DNA of 51,859 nucleotides, taken from Bacteroidetes bacterium UBA4416 (GTDB taxonomy: Bacteria > Bacteroidota > Bacteroidia > B-17B0 > Aurantibacillaceae). The notes beneath the pieces were generated by a model. It was not told the DNA's origin. It did no database searches and worked only from the letters and a program-made list of their open reading frames with translations. Positions 8,083 through 16,866 of the stretch are shown one piece after another (the stretch's first letter is position 1; each line of letters opens with the position of its first letter). A program made the translations under genes and the position numbers. The stretch lies in the NCBI GenBank assembly GCA_002390745.1, contig DGQK01000067.1, positions 1-51,859 of the forward strand, given 5' to 3'.

Positions 8083-10116
8083 TCAAAATGAAATGACCAG
8101 CGCTCCTTTCTCTTTTACCGAATAAAAAGAAATACCGAGCCCGGCACATCGCTTCTTTAGTTTTTTTACAAAGGTATAACTGTTGGAGCAATCCGCAATC
8201 ACCAGGGGTTTAATTTGTGGAAGGGAGTCGAGGTCCGGGAAATGGTTGTAGCTGACGATAAGGTAATCGCAGCCTTGGGGCGGGAGGCGGAAGGCCTTGC
8301 CGGTATTCACGATGCGCTTCCGGCCAAGCTGCCAACTCCCGCCACGACTTTCCTGTAGGCGGATTCCGGAATAGCGTAGCAGGTAAGGCTTTACGCTTCT
8401 TCGGAATTCCCCTTCCGTGAGGGAATCGTCCCGGAAATACACATCCCGGCCCGAGCGAAGCAGGCAAACCGCCTTCCGCTTCACGCTGAACACAACAAGC
8501 TCCGTTTCCAAGGATTGCCGGTAGACCCTCCAGGCGGAGCTACCCGTCCAGGCAATGGCGCAGACCAAAGCGGTCGCCAGCACTTTATAGCTTTTGGAAG
8601 CTAAAAACCATAAGATCAGGACGGTAAAGAAACTGCAGAACAACACGTCAGGCAAGCCAAAGGAAATGTTATCCATGTAGCCGTACATGGGATTGTCGGT
8701 GAGCTGAGCGGTACGAAGCATCGCTGTGGTAATGCCATTGATAAGCAGCGCCAGACAGTGTTTCAGGAAAAGCACCTTGTGGCATAAAAGCAAGAGGAAG
8801 GCAGCCCCCATCAATACAGTGCTCAATGGAATAATGACAAGGTTGGAAAGCAGGAACCAAAGCGGGAACTGGTGAAAATAATACAGCGTAACGGGTAGCG
8901 TAAACAGCGTAGCGGCTACCGACATCAGGCTGATGTCCCAGGCAAATTTCAGGATCCTGTTCCGGGGGCTCCAGCGGTCATTGATGAGCGGATAAAGGTA
9001 CATAATGCCGCCTACGGCCAGGTAGCTCAACAGGAATCCCACATCCGCAAGCAGGTAGGGATTGTAGAGCAGCAATAAGAACGCGCTGAATACTAACGTA
9101 TTATAAGGGTTCCCGTTCCTTCGGAATGTTTTTCCGAGTAGCACCAACACCAGCATAAGCACGGCGCGCATAACGGAGGGCGAAAAGCCGGTAATGGCCG
9201 CAAAGAGCAGCATGACGGCAATCACAACCGCGCAGCGCCATTCAGAATAGCGGTTATACGGATCGGCAAGCCTGAAAAGCAGCATCAGCATCATGTAGAG
9301 AATCCCCGTATGCATGCCCGATACCGAAAGGATATGCAGTGTCCCGGAATGTGAAAAGCTTTGCATGACATTAGCGCTGATCTCGTCATCGTAACCTACC
9401 AGTAGCGCCGTGCAAATGGAAAAGGCTTCCTGCGACAAGCCTGCCTCTCTCAGTGTTTTCACCACCTGCTCCCTGATCGCAATTCCGCTACGGCTCAGCG
9501 ACCAGGCACTTTGTGACCTGCCGGCAGACCATAGCGATCCGGGTGCCACATATGCGGCATGAAACAGGTTCTTTCGTTCCAGGAATGCTTTGTAATCAAA
9601 TTCACCGGGATTTTGCGCTCCTGTAATGGCCGTCAGCTTCGACCTCAGCAGGAGTGACTCGCCCGTATTCAGTGACCTTGCCAGCGGCTGCCTCACATAC
9701 ACCAGCATCGGCCCCGTCGCATAATGCCACACGCCGTTCTGCTCAATGGCATCCACCAGCACACTGAGCTTCAGGAATTTTTCTGTAGCAACGGGCATGT
9801 CGGCAACCGTCACCATCAGCCGCTGCTCCTCCTGGCTGATGTAGTGCGTGTAGTGGCTCCTCTGCGTTTTGGCGCTGTAAAGCCTTGCCGCCTCAAAAGG
9901 CAATAAAAACAGGAAACAGCAAAGGCTGATAAAAAAGAAGCTGTTGCCGGCAGGAGCTGCCTGCTTCTGCCTGGCCCGTAGCCAAAACGCAACACACAAG
10001 CCGGCAAAACACAGGCCGAAAAGAAGGTGTAGCTGCGGTATAACAACGCCTCCCAACAGGCAGAGCGTGCCTATCACATAAGGAAGCAGGATTCTTATAA
10101 AGGGAATGCCTTTCAC
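8083..10116 (-). CDS. comEC: ComEC/Rec2 family DNA-uptake channel protein
   Basis: 677 residues with many membrane segments. The N-terminus has two or three hydrophobic helices, then a soluble OB-like domain (about 90-190, with GESLLLRSKLTAITGAQNPGEF-type sequence). The core competence domain begins near residue 225 with FSHSGTLHILSVSGMHTG, the family hallmark, followed by about eight transmembrane helices up to about 530. ComEC forms the inner-membrane channel that brings in single-stranded DNA during natural transformation. The last 150 residues occupy the place of the metallo-beta-lactamase domain but show no HxHxDH motif. Short, non-canonical C-termini like this seem common in Bacteroidota ComEC proteins. 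The product sits in the inner membrane. The downstream neighbour is an Smr-domain protein. Confidence 0.92.
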   Translation of the reverse strand: MKGIPFIRILLPYVIGTLCLLGGVVIPQLHLLFGLCFAGLCVAFWLRARQKQAAPAGNSFFFISLCCFLFLLPFEAARLYSAKTQRSHYTHYISQEEQRLMVTVADMPVATEKFLKLSVLVDAIEQNGVWHYATGPMLVYVRQPLARSLNTGESLLLRSKLTAITGAQNPGEFDYKAFLERKNLFHAAYVAPGSLWSAGRSQSAWSLSRSGIAIREQVVKTLREAGLSQEAFSICTALLVGYDDEISANVMQSFSHSGTLHILSVSGMHTGILYMMLMLLFRLADPYNRYSEWRCAVVIAVMLLFAAITGFSPSVMRAVLMLVLVLLGKTFRRNGNPYNTLVFSAFLLLLYNPYLLADVGFLLSYLAVGGIMYLYPLINDRWSPRNRILKFAWDISLMSVAATLFTLPVTLYYFHQFPLWFLLSNLVIIPLSTVLMGAAFLLLLCHKVLFLKHCLALLINGITTAMLRTAQLTDNPMYGYMDNISFGLPDVLFCSFFTVLILWFLASKSYKVLATALVCAIAWTGSSAWRVYRQSLETELVVFSVKRKAVCLLRSGRDVYFRDDSLTEGEFRRSVKPYLLRYSGIRLQESRGGSWQLGRKRIVNTGKAFRLPPQGCDYLIVSYNHFPDLDSLPQIKPLVIADCSNSYTFVKKLKKRCAGLGISFYSVKEKGALVISF

Positions 10117-10196
10117 TCCGGTTAAATCTTGTCTGGTAAAAAATGAAATTGAATCGTTTAAAGACGCTACAAATGGTCTGACTTCCCGAAAGGATC

Positions 10197-10370
10197 TTAA
10201 GCCTTCGCTTCAGGCATTCTGCTATAGATGTTTTGCAATAATTGCATATTCATCTCTGCCAGACGGGCATTTACATAGTTCGCGTAGAGTTCCGGATTGA
10301 AATGGGCTGTTAATCCGGTGTGCTTTTTAAAATCATCTGCGAACATCCAAAAATTATCGGCTAAACTCAT
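10197..10370 (-). CDS. Small conserved-looking protein, 57 aa
   Basis: Begins MSLADNFWMFADDFKK and is rich in aromatic and amphipathic positions; it has no membrane segment or signal peptide. The start at 10370 is chosen because a promoter -7 box (10394-10387) lies just upstream. An upstream in-frame ATG at 10409 would place the promoter inside the gene. It ends 80 bp before comEC on the same strand, so the two could be co-transcribed. No family is recognised. Codon composition matches its neighbours, which supports a real gene. Confidence 0.6.
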   Translation of the reverse strand: MSLADNFWMFADDFKKHTGLTAHFNPELYANYVNARLAEMNMQLLQNIYSRMPEAKA

Positions 10371-10386
10371 CGTCGTTGTTTTATAC

Positions 10387-10394
10387 CAAATATA
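10387..10394 (-). promoter_or_regulatory. -7 promoter element for the 57-aa gene
   Basis: On the minus strand TATATTTG lies 16 bases before the start codon. The upstream TTTG overlaps the T-run of the preceding terminator but with a short spacer of about 14 bases, so only the -7 box is firm. Confidence 0.5.
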
Positions 10395-10409
10395 CAGGAC
10401 GGTGGGCAC

Positions 10410-10436
10410 AAAAAAAGGGCGGTAAACCGCCCTTTT
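10410..10436 (-). terminator. Rho-independent terminator of the propeller-SpoIIE gene
   Basis: A perfect stem GGGCGGT/ACCGCCC is flanked by A and T runs, so it could work on both strands. On the minus strand it lies 35 bases after the stop codon of the 1140-residue sensor gene. Confidence 0.85.
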
Positions 10437-10470
10437 CGCTCCTTATCTATGATGCATGCCTTACAACCGC

Positions 10471-13400
10471 TTAGATTTTTAATCCCAGCACCAGAATATC
10501 ATCCGTTTGCTCATAATGCCTCTGCCAGTCGCTTATTTCGTCGCTCAGCTTGGTTTTGAGCTCGGCAAGCATTAAATGGTTATTCATCAGTAAAAACTGC
10601 CTGAGTCGCGCCGGGTTATACTTCTTGTTCCTTTCGCCTCCAAACTGGTCGGTTATGCCGTCGGTAAACATGAAGATCCGGTCCCCGGGCTTCACTGACA
10701 GGATCTTGGCCGGGATCACACTTTCAAAATCGGCATAGCCTCCGATGTTTACGTTTTCTGAGGTAAGCGTGATGAGCTCATCATTGGAGATAATGTACAG
10801 TGGCCTGTTGGCATTCACATACTCAATCGTTTGTTTTTCTTTATCATAGCAGATGAGTGCGATATCGAGGCCGTCGTTGATCTGTCCTGTGGAGTTCTGG
10901 CTGAGGCGCAGGTTAATTTCTTTTCTGAGGAACTCCAGCATTTTTGAAGCGCTGTTCTCTTCCATATTGGCCGCTTCGTTCAGGATATTACTTGAGATAA
11001 GCGACATGAAGGCTCCCGGAACCCCATGCCCGGTGCAGTCTACCACAGCCACGTAGATCAGGCCGTTCATTTCCCTGATCCAGTAATAGTCGCCGCTCAC
11101 AATGTTGCGGGGCTTGTAGTATACAAAGTAATCCATGAAATAGCGAAGCAGAATGGTCGTATCCGGCAGAATGGTTTGCTGGATCCGCTCGGCATATTTG
11201 ATGCTGTCCGTAAGGTCATTGTTGATGCCCTGGATGAGGTTTTTCTGCCGTTCGATCTCAAGATGCTTTTTCTCGATCTCAGCCGTACGTGCCTTTACGA
11301 TCAGCTCCAGCTTGAGCTTTTCGCGCTTGAGCCGCCGCTCTCGGCTGCCAATGAAGAAATACAGGAAGGCCAGGAGGCTGAGGCCGATGATGAAGTAGAA
11401 CAGCTTGGTTTTCCAGAATGGCGGCGTAATGGTAAAATGATACGTGTATTCCTCGGCATTCGTAAAGTCGTTGCTGAGCGAGGCCATCACCACCAGGTTA
11501 TAATCGCCCGAGGGCAGGTTGCGGTAGGTGATCTCATTCGAATTGTACACCATGGCCCAGTCCTTTTCATAACCGATCAGCTTATAACGGTAGCTCACCT
11601 GCTTCTGCTCGGCAATATCGTCGGTATTCAATAAAAAACTAATGCTGTTGTGCATGTAGTCAAGCTCCAGGTCTTTCGGGATCTTATACCAGTTGAAGAA
11701 GCCATCGAACTTGAGCGAGGAATATTCGCCGGAAGAAAACAAGGTGTCCTTCGTCCAGTCAAGCGCTTTATTCTGGATCATCACGTTGTTGATGAATACC
11801 GGAAGCTTCTTCTGCTGGCTTACATCCTGCATATCTTCTTTGTTGTTTCTGTACTCCGTAAGCCCTTCGATGGATCCTATCCAGATGGAATTCCTGTAAT
11901 CGAAGACAGCGGTGTTTGGCTTATTGTCGTAGGAAGCAAAGCCCTGGCCGGCATTATAGGTTTTGATCTCCCCGATGCGGTTAAGGTAGGGGTCGAACTT
12001 CAATTCGTTGAGGCCATTGTTGGAAACGAACCATACTGCGTCTTTTGCAAAAAGGATCGTGTTGACGCAGTTGCTGCTTATCCGGTCCTCGGTCGTGATC
12101 TTCCTGAAATTATTGGCCGAGCCTTCTTCAAAATAACGTACCTTGAGTTTGTTCTTAAGAATGATCGCACCCATATCCGAGGTCCCCAGCCACATGTTGC
12201 CGTTCCAGTCTTCCGCAATGGTTTGAATGTTTTTGAAAACGGCATATTCGTTATTCACATAGCCCGTCTTCGGATTGAGCTTCCAGACACCTTCGCTGGA
12301 AGTTATCCAGATGTCTCCTTCCTGGTCTTCGAGCATACACGTCACATTGAAAAATGAAAGCTCCGTAATGCTGAAAGGCGTGAGCGTAAAGGAAAGATCT
12401 TTATTCAGCACCAGCCGGTCGACGCGGTTCTCCGCCTGGTAGCCGATCCAGATATCGCCGTTCTTTGCCGTATACAGGAAGCTTACATATTCGGAGAGAA
12501 GGCCCTGGGCAACGGAAATCGATTTCGAAACCTCCAGTTTCTTACGTGCGTTTTCCTTGCTGATAATATTGATACCGCCCCCAATTGTCCCTATAATAAT
12601 ATTGCCGTTCTTATCTTCGGTAATGGATTTAATGATCGACTCGCTGAGCTTCTGCTCCCAGAAACAGCGTGTAAACTTCCCGTTTTTATAGCGGAAGGCC
12701 CCGCCACCGTACGATCCCATCCAGATCGAGCTGTCGCTTTTTGAATAGAACATGCTGATCAGGTTCTCTTCGATCAGGCCCGATTGCTTATTGTAGCTCA
12801 TTGAGCTCTTGCTATTCATCACCACCATGCCATCGTACAAGGTGCCGATCCAGAGGTTGTGGTACTTGTCTTGCCTGAAACACAAGGGATTTTTTCCGAA
12901 AAATCCCTGCTCGGAGTTGATCACCCACTGGTCGTTGAGCCTATAGTCGTTCTCATTGAGGTTCTTGTCCACGGGGATCTTGATAAAGCCCGAACCGTCC
13001 GATGCCAGGTAAACATTTCCATCATCGTCCCTATACATGCTCACCACCCTTACAAAGCTCCTGTTTCCCAATGAGAGCGAATCAAAGTTGAGGTAGCTCA
13101 CCGAGAAGCCGCTGTTGTTGAGGAAATCGAATTTAAGCCTCGCCACGCCATTGCCCCAGTCGCTCACCAGAAGGTTGTTCTGGCGGTCGAACTCGATGCA
13201 GAATACGACATCACTCCTCAGGAGGTTCTTTGAGTTGAAATTCGCAATCCTTACCAGCTTCTTGTTGATCGTCGTTGATGATGTGGAATGCTGAACCAGC
13301 ACAAAACGCGGAATTTTTGTGGAGATCGTGGTTTCAAAAAAGAACACACCTCTTCGCAAGGTAGACACCCACAAGTTGCCATCCTCGTCAAACTCCGCAT

Positions 13401-13893
13401 CCGTCGGGTTCTGCGAAGTGATGTTCGGGATCGCCACCGAATCGAGCTGGTAGCTCTTGCTGGAAATATCGAGTAAATAATAGCCCTGGCTGGTGATCAC
13501 ATGGAGCATGCTCTTTTTGCGCAGGATCTTTTTCACGCTGCCCCTGATATGTTTGTACAGCGGATTGAGGTCTACCTGCCTGCCATTATAGCTGCAAAAT
13601 CCTTTTTTGGTGCCGATAAATAACTGGTCGTTGGCAAACAGGAGCGTGTTGATTTCGTTGACAGGCAGGCCGTTGGAGGTAGTGATTGTTGTAAACGATT
13701 TACCGTTGAAGCCCGAAAGGCCATTGTTGGTGGCCAGCCACAGGTTTCCGTAATCATCCTGCTCAATGTACTTTATCGTAGACTGTGCCAGGCCGTCTTT
13801 CACAGTGAACTTTTGCAGGTTCACTTTTTGAGTGTAACCTCCAAACGCAATGATCCATAATAAAAAGATGTAGAGTTTTAACTTCACTGGCAC
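10471..13893 (-). CDS. Two-component-type propeller sensor fused to SpoIIE (PP2C) phosphatase
   Basis: 1140 residues. Residues 1-22 are a signal peptide or anchor. About 25-700 are Reg_prop repeats (for example GNLWLATNNGL, SIWMGSYGGG, GDIWIGYQAENR) expected to form periplasmic seven-bladed propellers. About 755-825 is a Y_Y_Y domain, 830-848 a transmembrane helix and 850-915 a coiled coil. The C-terminus from about 925 is a SpoIIE/PP2C serine-threonine phosphatase with VDCTGHGVPG (951-960), FTDGITD (1076-1082) and a terminal TDD. The layout suggests that an envelope signal controls dephosphorylation of a cytoplasmic protein. Unlike the relative at 28.5-31.6 kb, no SiaB/SiaC-like partner lies beside it; the upstream gene, on the same strand, encodes an Omp85-type barrel. 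Confidence 0.9.
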   Translation of the reverse strand: MPVKLKLYIFLLWIIAFGGYTQKVNLQKFTVKDGLAQSTIKYIEQDDYGNLWLATNNGLSGFNGKSFTTITTSNGLPVNEINTLLFANDQLFIGTKKGFCSYNGRQVDLNPLYKHIRGSVKKILRKKSMLHVITSQGYYLLDISSKSYQLDSVAIPNITSQNPTDAEFDEDGNLWVSTLRRGVFFFETTISTKIPRFVLVQHSTSSTTINKKLVRIANFNSKNLLRSDVVFCIEFDRQNNLLVSDWGNGVARLKFDFLNNSGFSVSYLNFDSLSLGNRSFVRVVSMYRDDDGNVYLASDGSGFIKIPVDKNLNENDYRLNDQWVINSEQGFFGKNPLCFRQDKYHNLWIGTLYDGMVVMNSKSSMSYNKQSGLIEENLISMFYSKSDSSIWMGSYGGGAFRYKNGKFTRCFWEQKLSESIIKSITEDKNGNIIIGTIGGGINIISKENARKKLEVSKSISVAQGLLSEYVSFLYTAKNGDIWIGYQAENRVDRLVLNKDLSFTLTPFSITELSFFNVTCMLEDQEGDIWITSSEGVWKLNPKTGYVNNEYAVFKNIQTIAEDWNGNMWLGTSDMGAIILKNKLKVRYFEEGSANNFRKITTEDRISSNCVNTILFAKDAVWFVSNNGLNELKFDPYLNRIGEIKTYNAGQGFASYDNKPNTAVFDYRNSIWIGSIEGLTEYRNNKEDMQDVSQQKKLPVFINNVMIQNKALDWTKDTLFSSGEYSSLKFDGFFNWYKIPKDLELDYMHNSISFLLNTDDIAEQKQVSYRYKLIGYEKDWAMVYNSNEITYRNLPSGDYNLVVMASLSNDFTNAEEYTYHFTITPPFWKTKLFYFIIGLSLLAFLYFFIGSRERRLKREKLKLELIVKARTAEIEKKHLEIERQKNLIQGINNDLTDSIKYAERIQQTILPDTTILLRYFMDYFVYYKPRNIVSGDYYWIREMNGLIYVAVVDCTGHGVPGAFMSLISSNILNEAANMEENSASKMLEFLRKEINLRLSQNSTGQINDGLDIALICYDKEKQTIEYVNANRPLYIISNDELITLTSENVNIGGYADFESVIPAKILSVKPGDRIFMFTDGITDQFGGERNKKYNPARLRQFLLMNNHLMLAELKTKLSDEISDWQRHYEQTDDILVLGLKI

Positions 13894-13944
13894 AATGGCA
13901 TATACAAGTTTAGCTAAATTTTTAGATAAATTGGTGGTTTTCGT

Positions 13945-15681
13945 CTAAAATAACGCGGTAAGACCGGCATGTATTTTACCTGTGCGAAGGTCGAAGGTGT
14001 TGCCCATCTGCTGGCCGAGCCCATAGCTTAAGTTAAAGATCCCGGCTTTGGTTTCGAAATTGATGCCCGCACCCACGCTGAGGGGGGTATCGGTCAGGTA
14101 ACCGCTCACGCTGTTGCTTTCATACCAGGCCCCTTCTGCGAATAAAAAGAGGTTGGAGTTTTTTTCGAAGAGAAACCGGTACTCCACCGTCGGAATCACA
14201 TAGGAAGACGCATAAATGCTTTCCTCGTCAAAACCACGCAGGGTGCGCAGGCCACCGATCCGGAACAGCTCGTTCCGGTAAATAACATTGCCGAACACGC
14301 TGCCCGCCTGCGCCGAAAGTTTGAGCACATGGTTCTTTACCAGGCGTATATAACCCACCACATCGCCGTCTACCTGGTACTGCGTGCTCTTCAGCTGTAC
14401 GGTGGTGTACACCGCATCGTTGATCTTTGGATTTTTCCTGATCTCCCGGTTCCCGACAGAACCCTGCAAATTGATGTGAAAGCCTTTCCGGGGATTGAAC
14501 TTATAATCGAATTTTTCAAAGAATGCGCCCACACCGTACGATTTCGTAACCACATCAGCATAATCGGGCAGAACCGTGGCATTGGCCAGGTAAGACGTGG
14601 CGATGAGGTTGGCATTGCGCTGCTTGTAAAACACCTTGAAAAAATTAAGCCCGCTGAAATAATAGTTAAGGCCCAGCCCATTGGTCACATCAATAAAGGT
14701 GCTGTCTTTTTTATAGAGCTTGATGTTATAGTCTACGCCCAGCGGAAGGCCGGCAATATAGGGATATACCACCTGCGCCCTGAGATCCTGTGTTTGCGAT
14801 TGCAGGCGGCGCCAGTTGATATCGAAGGTTTCCCCGCTTTTGAAGATCGTGTTCACCAGCCTGATCTTGACATCGCCTGTAAAAATGGTCTTGCCGTTAT
14901 CGCCCGGCAGGATGCCGACAATGCCGTCGAACTGCGACGCGTTTTTCTTGTCGAGGAACAGGTAAAGCTTATTCTGCTTATCCGTGAGGCGCATGACCGG
15001 CGGCTTGCTCTCCGTGACAAAAGGCAGCTGCCTGATCTTATCCGATACCGAGCGGAATGCCGCCTCATTATAAGGCATGCCATTCCTGATCCCCAGGTAG
15101 CGCATCAGGAATTTCCGGTTCACCTTTCCCTCTCCTTCCGTTAGAAGGCTGTCGAGCTTCAGGAATTCCTTTTTGTCGATCACCAGTTTGGCCTGCAGCA
15201 CTCCTTCGCCGGCCTGCAGGCTGTCGAGCCTGGCGGTGGCAAAAGGGTAGCCGTGGTTTTCGTAATACACGATCAGCTTTTCCATAAAGCCCGAAAGCTC
15301 GTGGTACTTAAAGGGCCTGTTGCTGAAGAAGTGTTCATTGTATCCCAGCCTGCTCACAATGGCCTGGTCCTTTTTATCATAGTCCAGTTTCACCCATTTG
15401 TAGCTGGGCCCGGCAACCATATACGCCTTACAGCCCACCGAATCGCATACGAGGCTGTCGATTGCCGCGGTAATAAAGCCTTCGTTGATCAGCGACACAT
15501 ACACTTGGTTCACTTCCTTCTGCAAAAATTCCTTGTTGGCAAAGAGCGTTTTGTAGGTGATCTTTTTGAAGATCCGCTGGCTATCGGTATTGATGATGTG
15601 AAGCTGGTAGGGCTTCTGGGCCATCAACGCCGCATTGAAGCAGCCCAGTAAAAGAAGAAAATATGTTAATTTTTTTACCAA
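13945..15681 (-). CDS. Omp85/BamA-family outer-membrane protein
   Basis: 578 residues. The signal peptide ends near residue 21 (ALMAQ). Residues about 25-240 look like POTRA-type repeats (SLINEGFITAAIDSL, YYENHGYPFATARLDSL). The C-terminal half is a 16-strand-type barrel with the family signature GGLRTLRGFDEES and a terminal phenylalanine (AGLTALF), the usual outer-membrane assembly signal. It is shorter than true BamA (five POTRAs), so it is more like a TamA or Bacteroidota-specific homologue. It probably transports or inserts proteins across the outer membrane; its substrate is unknown. It is on the same strand as the downstream propeller-SpoIIE gene, with a 51-bp gap, so co-transcription is likely. 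Confidence 0.87.
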   Translation of the reverse strand: MVKKLTYFLLLLGCFNAALMAQKPYQLHIINTDSQRIFKKITYKTLFANKEFLQKEVNQVYVSLINEGFITAAIDSLVCDSVGCKAYMVAGPSYKWVKLDYDKKDQAIVSRLGYNEHFFSNRPFKYHELSGFMEKLIVYYENHGYPFATARLDSLQAGEGVLQAKLVIDKKEFLKLDSLLTEGEGKVNRKFLMRYLGIRNGMPYNEAAFRSVSDKIRQLPFVTESKPPVMRLTDKQNKLYLFLDKKNASQFDGIVGILPGDNGKTIFTGDVKIRLVNTIFKSGETFDINWRRLQSQTQDLRAQVVYPYIAGLPLGVDYNIKLYKKDSTFIDVTNGLGLNYYFSGLNFFKVFYKQRNANLIATSYLANATVLPDYADVVTKSYGVGAFFEKFDYKFNPRKGFHINLQGSVGNREIRKNPKINDAVYTTVQLKSTQYQVDGDVVGYIRLVKNHVLKLSAQAGSVFGNVIYRNELFRIGGLRTLRGFDEESIYASSYVIPTVEYRFLFEKNSNLFLFAEGAWYESNSVSGYLTDTPLSVGAGINFETKAGIFNLSYGLGQQMGNTFDLRTGKIHAGLTALF

Positions 15682-15838
15682 TAAGCCTTTTTCTAAAGTA
15701 ATTATTTTTTACTTTCACTAAATAATTGCGGCCCCTGCAAAACGCGATCTCTACCTATTATATTGCGGGACACAGCTTTAAATGACCATCACAAAAATAC
15801 AAAATGACCGGCTAAATGCCGCTAAAACAACTACTCCT

Positions 15839-16429
15839 ATGAAGCGTATCATCATTATTGCCGGAATCGCCCTCTTCCTTGTCATCCTTCTGGGTTATGG
15901 CTGCAGCAAACGAAACTCATTCGTGGTGCTGAACGAAGAAGTCGCCTCACAGCTCCACCAGGTGGAAAGCCAGTACCAGCGACGCGCCGACCTCATCCCC
16001 TCTATCGTAAAAACCGTAGAGGCGGAAGCCAATTTCGAAAAGTCGACGCTGATCGCCGTGGTGGAAGCCAGGGCCAAAGCCACACAGGTAACCATCGACC
16101 CAACGAATATAACCGAGGAAAATATGCAGCGCTTCAAGCAGGCACAGGGCGAGCTCTCCTCTGCCATCTCCAGGCTCCTCATGGTTTCCGAAAATTATCC
16201 GAACCTCAAATCGAGCCAGGCGTTCAGCGAGCTGCGGGTAGAGCTCGAAGGTTGCGAGAACCGCATCGCTGTGGAGCGTATGAAATACAACGAAACCGTA
16301 AAAGCCTTCAACGTTGGCATCAAAAAAATTCCGGGAAGCTTCTTTGCCTGGGGTTATAAAGATGCGGTCTACTTTGAGGCGGAGGCCGGTGCCGAGAAAG
16401 CGCCTAAGTTTGATATCAATATCAAATAA
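15839..16429 (+). CDS. lemA: LemA family membrane protein
   Basis: 196 residues. The start is placed at MKRIIIIAG, because LemA proteins begin with a membrane helix near the N-terminus. The upstream in-frame ATG at 15782 would add an atypical polar extension. Residues 5-22 are the transmembrane helix. The rest is the helical LemA domain, with NEEVASQLHQVESQYQRR, a run of long helices and the conserved PGSFFAWGYKDAVYFEAE region near the end. LemA function is poorly defined; lemA genes very often sit beside TPM-domain genes, as here, where two follow directly with gaps of 2 bp or overlap. The product is predicted to be in the inner membrane with its domain outside. Confidence 0.9.
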   Translation: MKRIIIIAGIALFLVILLGYGCSKRNSFVVLNEEVASQLHQVESQYQRRADLIPSIVKTVEAEANFEKSTLIAVVEARAKATQVTIDPTNITEENMQRFKQAQGELSSAISRLLMVSENYPNLKSSQAFSELRVELEGCENRIAVERMKYNETVKAFNVGIKKIPGSFFAWGYKDAVYFEAEAGAEKAPKFDINIK

Positions 16430-16431
16430 CC

Positions 16432-16866
16432 ATGTTTTTCGATAAGAAGTTGCTCTCGAAAGAGGAAGAAGCCCGGCTCATCAAAGCCATAGAGCTTGCC
16501 GAACAGCAAACCTCGGGAGAGATCCGCGTACACATCGAGAAAGAAAGCAGGGAGGAGGCCGTAACCGCCTGCGTAGCCAAGTTCCACCAGCTCAACATGC
16601 AACACACAAAACAGCGGAATGCCATTCTCTTCTACCTGGCCTATCAATCCAAATCCTTTGCCGTATGGGGAGATGAGGGCATTCATGAAGTCGTGCCGGA
16701 CGGGTTTTGGAAAACCATTACCGACTGTGCCATCGAATACTTCAAACAGGGTGATTATATCACCGGCCTCGAAAAATCCATTGAGCTCTGCGGCGAGCAA
16801 CTGAAACAGCATTTCCCTTTACAGCATGACGATACCGATGAGCTTCCGAACGAGATTTCGTATTAA
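16432..16866 (+). CDS. TPM-domain protein, short soluble form
   Basis: 144 residues. The TPM (DUF477) fold is visible as LSKEEEARLIKAIELAEQQT (8-27), the strand SGEIRVHIEKES, then NAILFYLAYQSKSFAVWGDEGIHEVV and a C-terminal amphipathic helix. There is no signal peptide or membrane helix, so it is predicted to be cytoplasmic, unlike the next gene. TPM domains have been linked to photosystem II repair in plants and are found in YgcG-like bacterial proteins; the biochemical role here is unknown. The gene starts 2 bp after lemA and its 3' end overlaps the next gene by 41 bp, so the three form one operon. Confidence 0.85.
   Translation: MFFDKKLLSKEEEARLIKAIELAEQQTSGEIRVHIEKESREEAVTACVAKFHQLNMQHTKQRNAILFYLAYQSKSFAVWGDEGIHEVVPDGFWKTITDCAIEYFKQGDYITGLEKSIELCGEQLKQHFPLQHDDTDELPNEISY

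Noticed and set aside
8083..8530. Possible loss of the ComEC metallo-beta-lactamase domain
   Set aside because: The C-terminus lacks HxHxDH, but short divergent C-termini appear usual for this phylum, so I do not treat it as damage.
14329..15144. A 271-codon open frame on the plus strand opposite the Omp85 gene
   Set aside because: It lies fully within a clear gene on the other strand and its translation has no recognisable domain; long antisense frames arise from the codon bias of this genome.
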